From Altererythrobacter sp. (lineage in GTDB: Bacteria > Pseudomonadota > Alphaproteobacteria > Sphingomonadales > Sphingomonadaceae), in NCBI GenBank assembly GCA_024636575.1, contig JAGXGU010000046.1, forward strand, positions 1-9,668: 9,668 bases of DNA, written 5' to 3'. Below are positions 7,826 through 9,668 of this stretch, piece after piece. The notes under the pieces were generated by a model that worked only from the letters and a program-made list of their open reading frames with translations, ran no database searches and was not told the DNA's origin. Numbering within the stretch: the first letter of the stretch is position 1; the number at the start of each line of letters is the position of its first letter. Both the position numbers and the translations under genes were made by a program.

Positions 7826-7850
7826 TCATCCTGAGCTTGTCGAAGGATCA
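7826..7850 (-). repeat. REP-like palindromic repeat between nuoJ and nuoK
   Basis: The core CCTGAGCTTGTCGAAGG (plus strand, 7830-7846) is flanked by inverted arms: ATCCT at 7828-7832 pairs with AGGAT at 7844-7848 around an 11-base loop, and one further T-A pair lies beyond a C-C mismatch. I recognise this from memory as a short intergenic repeat scattered through many sphingomonad and other proteobacterial genomes; its plus-strand translation gives the tell-tale HPELVEG. Only one full copy is in the window. It includes the nuoJ TGA (7850-7848). It could act as a hairpin in the mRNA, but no U-tract follows, so it is not a typical terminator. Confidence 0.7.
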
Positions 7851-8474
7851 CAATTTCACCCCCTTGCCCACTTCGGGACGTGTATTGATCGTAGCATCTT
7901 CCGGACGGCGGCGGTTCTGCTTGCCGATGTCCTGGTGGCCGCGGTGCGGGCCCGATGCGCGTTCGCGGTGGGTCAGCACGATGGCGCCGATCATCGCGAC
8001 GAGCAGGATCAGCCCGGCCGCCTCGAACAGGAACAGATAGTCGGTGTAAAGCAGCGCGCCGATGTTCTCGATATTGCTCTTGTCCGTCATCGGCGCGGCG
8101 CTGCCATCAGGCGTGCCCAATTCCAGCACACCCGCGCCGTAGGCGCCGATCCCGAGGATCAATTCCGCCAGCAACACCAAAGCAATCGCGATTCCGAGCG
8201 GGAAATTTTTCATGAATCCGGCGCGCAATTCGGCGAAATCAATGTTCAGCATCATGACGACGAACAGGAACAGCACCGCCACCGCGCCGACATAGACGAT
8301 CACCAGCAGCATCGCGATAAACTCCGCGCCCACCAGCACCATCAGGCCCGCTGCATTGAAGAAGGACACGATCAGCCACAGTACCGAATGCACCGGATTG
8401 CGCGACATGATCGTCAGCGTACCGGCGGCAATCAGCAGCACCGCAAATAGGTAAAAAGCGAAAATCTGGATCAT
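7848..8474 (-). CDS. nuoJ: NADH-quinone oxidoreductase subunit J
   Basis: NuoJ is a five-helix membrane subunit (MrpA C-terminal-like) packed with NuoK and NuoH and involved in coupling quinone reduction to proton movement. In the 208-residue product the hallmark third helix is visible at about 50-76 (AEFIAMLLVIVYVGAVAV and onwards), with Y61 in the region that forms a pi-bulge in the family. The last helix ends near residue 167 (GAIVLTHR). It is followed by a charged cytoplasmic tail of about 40 residues (HQDIGKQNRRRPEDA), usual for alphaproteobacterial NuoJ. The start is ATG 8474-8472, with AGGAA 10 bases upstream, 27 bases after the nuoI stop. Its stop codon lies inside the palindromic repeat. 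Confidence 0.95.
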   Translation of the reverse strand: MIQIFAFYLFAVLLIAAGTLTIMSRNPVHSVLWLIVSFFNAAGLMVLVGAEFIAMLLVIVYVGAVAVLFLFVVMMLNIDFAELRAGFMKNFPLGIAIALVLLAELILGIGAYGAGVLELGTPDGSAAPMTDKSNIENIGALLYTDYLFLFEAAGLILLVAMIGAIVLTHRERASGPHRGHQDIGKQNRRRPEDATINTRPEVGKGVKL

Positions 8475-8501
8475 AAGCCCCGTTGTTCCTGAGCGCGCGC
8501 G

Positions 8502-8990
8502 TTAGCGATACGGTGCATCGGCTTCAAGGTTTGCGGCAATCGCACGCTCCCACTTGTCCCCGTTACCGAGCAATTTGGTCTTGTCGTACAGCAGTTCTTC
8601 GCGCGTTTCGGTCGCATATTCGAAGTTCGGCCCTTCGACGATGGCATCCACCGGACAGGCTTCCTGACAAAACCCGCAGTAAATGCACTTGGTCATGTCG
8701 ATATCGTAACGCGTGGTGCGGCGGCTGCCATCCTCGCGCGGTTCGCTCTCGATGGTAATCGCCTGCGCCGGGCAAACTGCCTCGCACAATTTGCACGCAA
8801 TGCAGCGCTCCTCGCCATTGGGATAACGGCGTAGCGCATGCTCACCGCGAAAACGCGGGGACAGCGGGTTCTTCTCGAACGGATAGTTGATTGTCGCCTT
8901 GGGCTTGAAGAAATACTTCAAGGTCAGCGCATGCGCTTTCAGGAAATCCCACAGTGTGTAGGATTTGATGAGGTGTGTGAGGGTGCTCAT
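8502..8990 (-). CDS. nuoI: NADH-quinone oxidoreductase subunit I (2x[4Fe-4S] ferredoxin-like)
   Basis: NuoI carries clusters N6a and N6b and passes electrons towards N2 and the quinone site; it lies at the base of the hydrophilic arm on the cytoplasmic face. The 162 residues contain two ferredoxin motifs, CIACKLCEAVCP (C63, C66, C69, C73) and CIYCGFCQEACP (C102, C105, C108, C112). An amphipathic N-terminal segment precedes them, and FRGEHALRRYPNGEERC leads into the first motif as in the family. All eight cluster cysteines and both prolines are kept. The start ATG 8990-8988 overlaps the nuoH stop as ATGA. No strong Shine-Dalgarno is visible, so coupled translation is likely. Confidence 0.97.
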   Translation of the reverse strand: MSTLTHLIKSYTLWDFLKAHALTLKYFFKPKATINYPFEKNPLSPRFRGEHALRRYPNGEERCIACKLCEAVCPAQAITIESEPREDGSRRTTRYDIDMTKCIYCGFCQEACPVDAIVEGPNFEYATETREELLYDKTKLLGNGDKWERAIAANLEADAPYR

Positions 8991-9668
8991 GAATAATGAC
9001 CCGTTGCCATAAGATAGCCGCTGATCAGCACGACAAAGCCGAGGCTCAACGGCAGGAAGATTTTCCAGCCCAGGCGCATCAGTTGGTCATAGCGGTAGCG
9101 GGGGACGGTTGCCCAGATCCAGCTGAACATGAAGAAGAACATGAAGGTCTTGGCGAACAGCCAGATCCAGCCCGGCACCAAGTACAGCGGTTCCCAGTCG
9201 AACGGCGGCAGCCACCCGCCGAAGAAGAGGATCGCGTTGAGCATGCACATCAGCAGGATGTTGGCATATTCGCCGAGCCAGAACAGCGCGAAGCTCATCG
9301 AGCTGTATTCGGTCTGATACCCGGCCACGAGTTCGGATTCCGCTTCGGTCAGATCGAACGGCGCGCGTGCGGTTTCCGCCAGACTGGAGATAAAGAACAG
9401 CACCCACATCGGGAACATCAGCGGGTTGAAAACGAAGGCGTTGACGAAACCCAGCCCATGGCCGCGTTGTGCCTCGATGATGCCATTGAGGTTGAACGTG
9501 CCCGCCCACAGCACCACGCAGATCAGGATGAACCCGATCGAGACTTCGTAGGAAATCATCTGTGCGGCAGCGCGCATCGCGGAAAAGAACGGATATTTTG
9601 AATTGGACGCCCAGCCCGCGATAACCACGCCGTAAACACCCAGCGAACTGATCGCGAGGACATACAGA
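8987..9668 (-). CDS. nuoH: NADH-quinone oxidoreductase subunit H, C-terminal part (5' end outside window)
   Basis: NuoH is the membrane subunit that forms the quinone chamber together with NuoB and NuoD. The frame is open to the window edge: upstream of the internal GTG at 9628 it reads LYVLAISSLGVYG, which is typical NuoH sequence, so the gene runs past base 9668. About 227 of the usual roughly 345 residues are visible. Signatures are AGWASNSKYPFFSAMRAAAQ, the charged quinone-site loop region with FDLTEAESELVAGYQTEYSS, and FALFWLGEYANI; about five or six membrane helices follow or surround these. The TGA (8989-8987) overlaps the nuoI ATG. The visible part is intact. Confidence 0.96.
   Translation of the reverse strand, partial: LYVLAISSLGVYGVVIAGWASNSKYPFFSAMRAAAQMISYEVSIGFILICVVLWAGTFNLNGIIEAQRGHGLGFVNAFVFNPLMFPMWVLFFISSLAETARAPFDLTEAESELVAGYQTEYSSMSFALFWLGEYANILLMCMLNAILFFGGWLPPFDWEPLYLVPGWIWLFAKTFMFFFMFSWIWATVPRYRYDQLMRLGWKIFLPLSLGFVVLISGYLMATGHYS

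Noticed and set aside
7826..7850. Intrinsic terminator between nuoJ and nuoK
   Set aside because: The stem is only five pairs plus a mismatch, with a large loop and no T-run on either strand; it fits a dispersed repeat better.
1..9668. CRISPR array, tRNA or rRNA, insertion sequence, phage or defence genes
   Set aside because: All DNA is accounted for by dense housekeeping genes with gaps of at most 46 bases; no direct-repeat array, transposase or cloverleaf-like sequence was seen.

Overview
The window is one stretch of a co-directional gene cluster. Every credible gene lies on the minus strand, so transcription runs from high to low coordinates. In that order the genes are nuoH (5' end outside the window), nuoI, nuoJ, nuoK, nuoL, nuoM, nuoN, birA, coaX and rnj (3' end outside the window). 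Gene content and order, the moderately high GC and the protein wording all suggest an alphaproteobacterium, most likely Sphingomonadales and perhaps an Erythrobacter-like genus. A 17-base motif in the nuoJ-nuoK gap, CCTGAGCTTGTCGAAGG, resembles a palindromic intergenic repeat that I recall as common in sphingomonads and relatives. The taxonomic call is inference from remembered patterns, not a database match.

Bases 9668-2402 encode the membrane arm of NADH:quinone oxidoreductase (complex I) plus the iron-sulfur subunit NuoI. NuoH forms the quinone-site/arm junction and NuoI carries two [4Fe-4S] clusters towards it. NuoJ and NuoK are small membrane subunits. NuoL, NuoM and NuoN are the three antiporter-like proton-pumping subunits. 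The key charged residues are visible in all three pumps and in NuoK. Neighbouring genes overlap by 1-4 bases or are separated by 5-46 bases, so they are very probably one transcript with translational coupling.

Bases 2391-1 hold three housekeeping genes that follow nuoN with almost no gap. They are birA (biotin-protein ligase without a DNA-binding domain), coaX (type III pantothenate kinase, the first step of CoA synthesis) and rnj (ribonuclease J, RNA processing and decay). Spacing is 10 bases (nuoN-birA), 11 bases (birA-coaX) and a 4-base GTGA overlap (coaX-rnj), so they probably belong to the nuo transcript.

The clearest anomaly is an apparent one-base deletion in rnj near base 243. It breaks the frame after about 218 codons, yet the correct protein continues in the next frame to the window edge. 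The second is the short palindromic repeat in the nuoJ-nuoK gap, which supplies the nuoJ stop codon. I found no tRNA, rRNA, CRISPR array, insertion sequence, phage gene, convincing promoter or terminator. No gap between genes exceeds 46 bases. I saw nothing that looks like a previously undescribed system.
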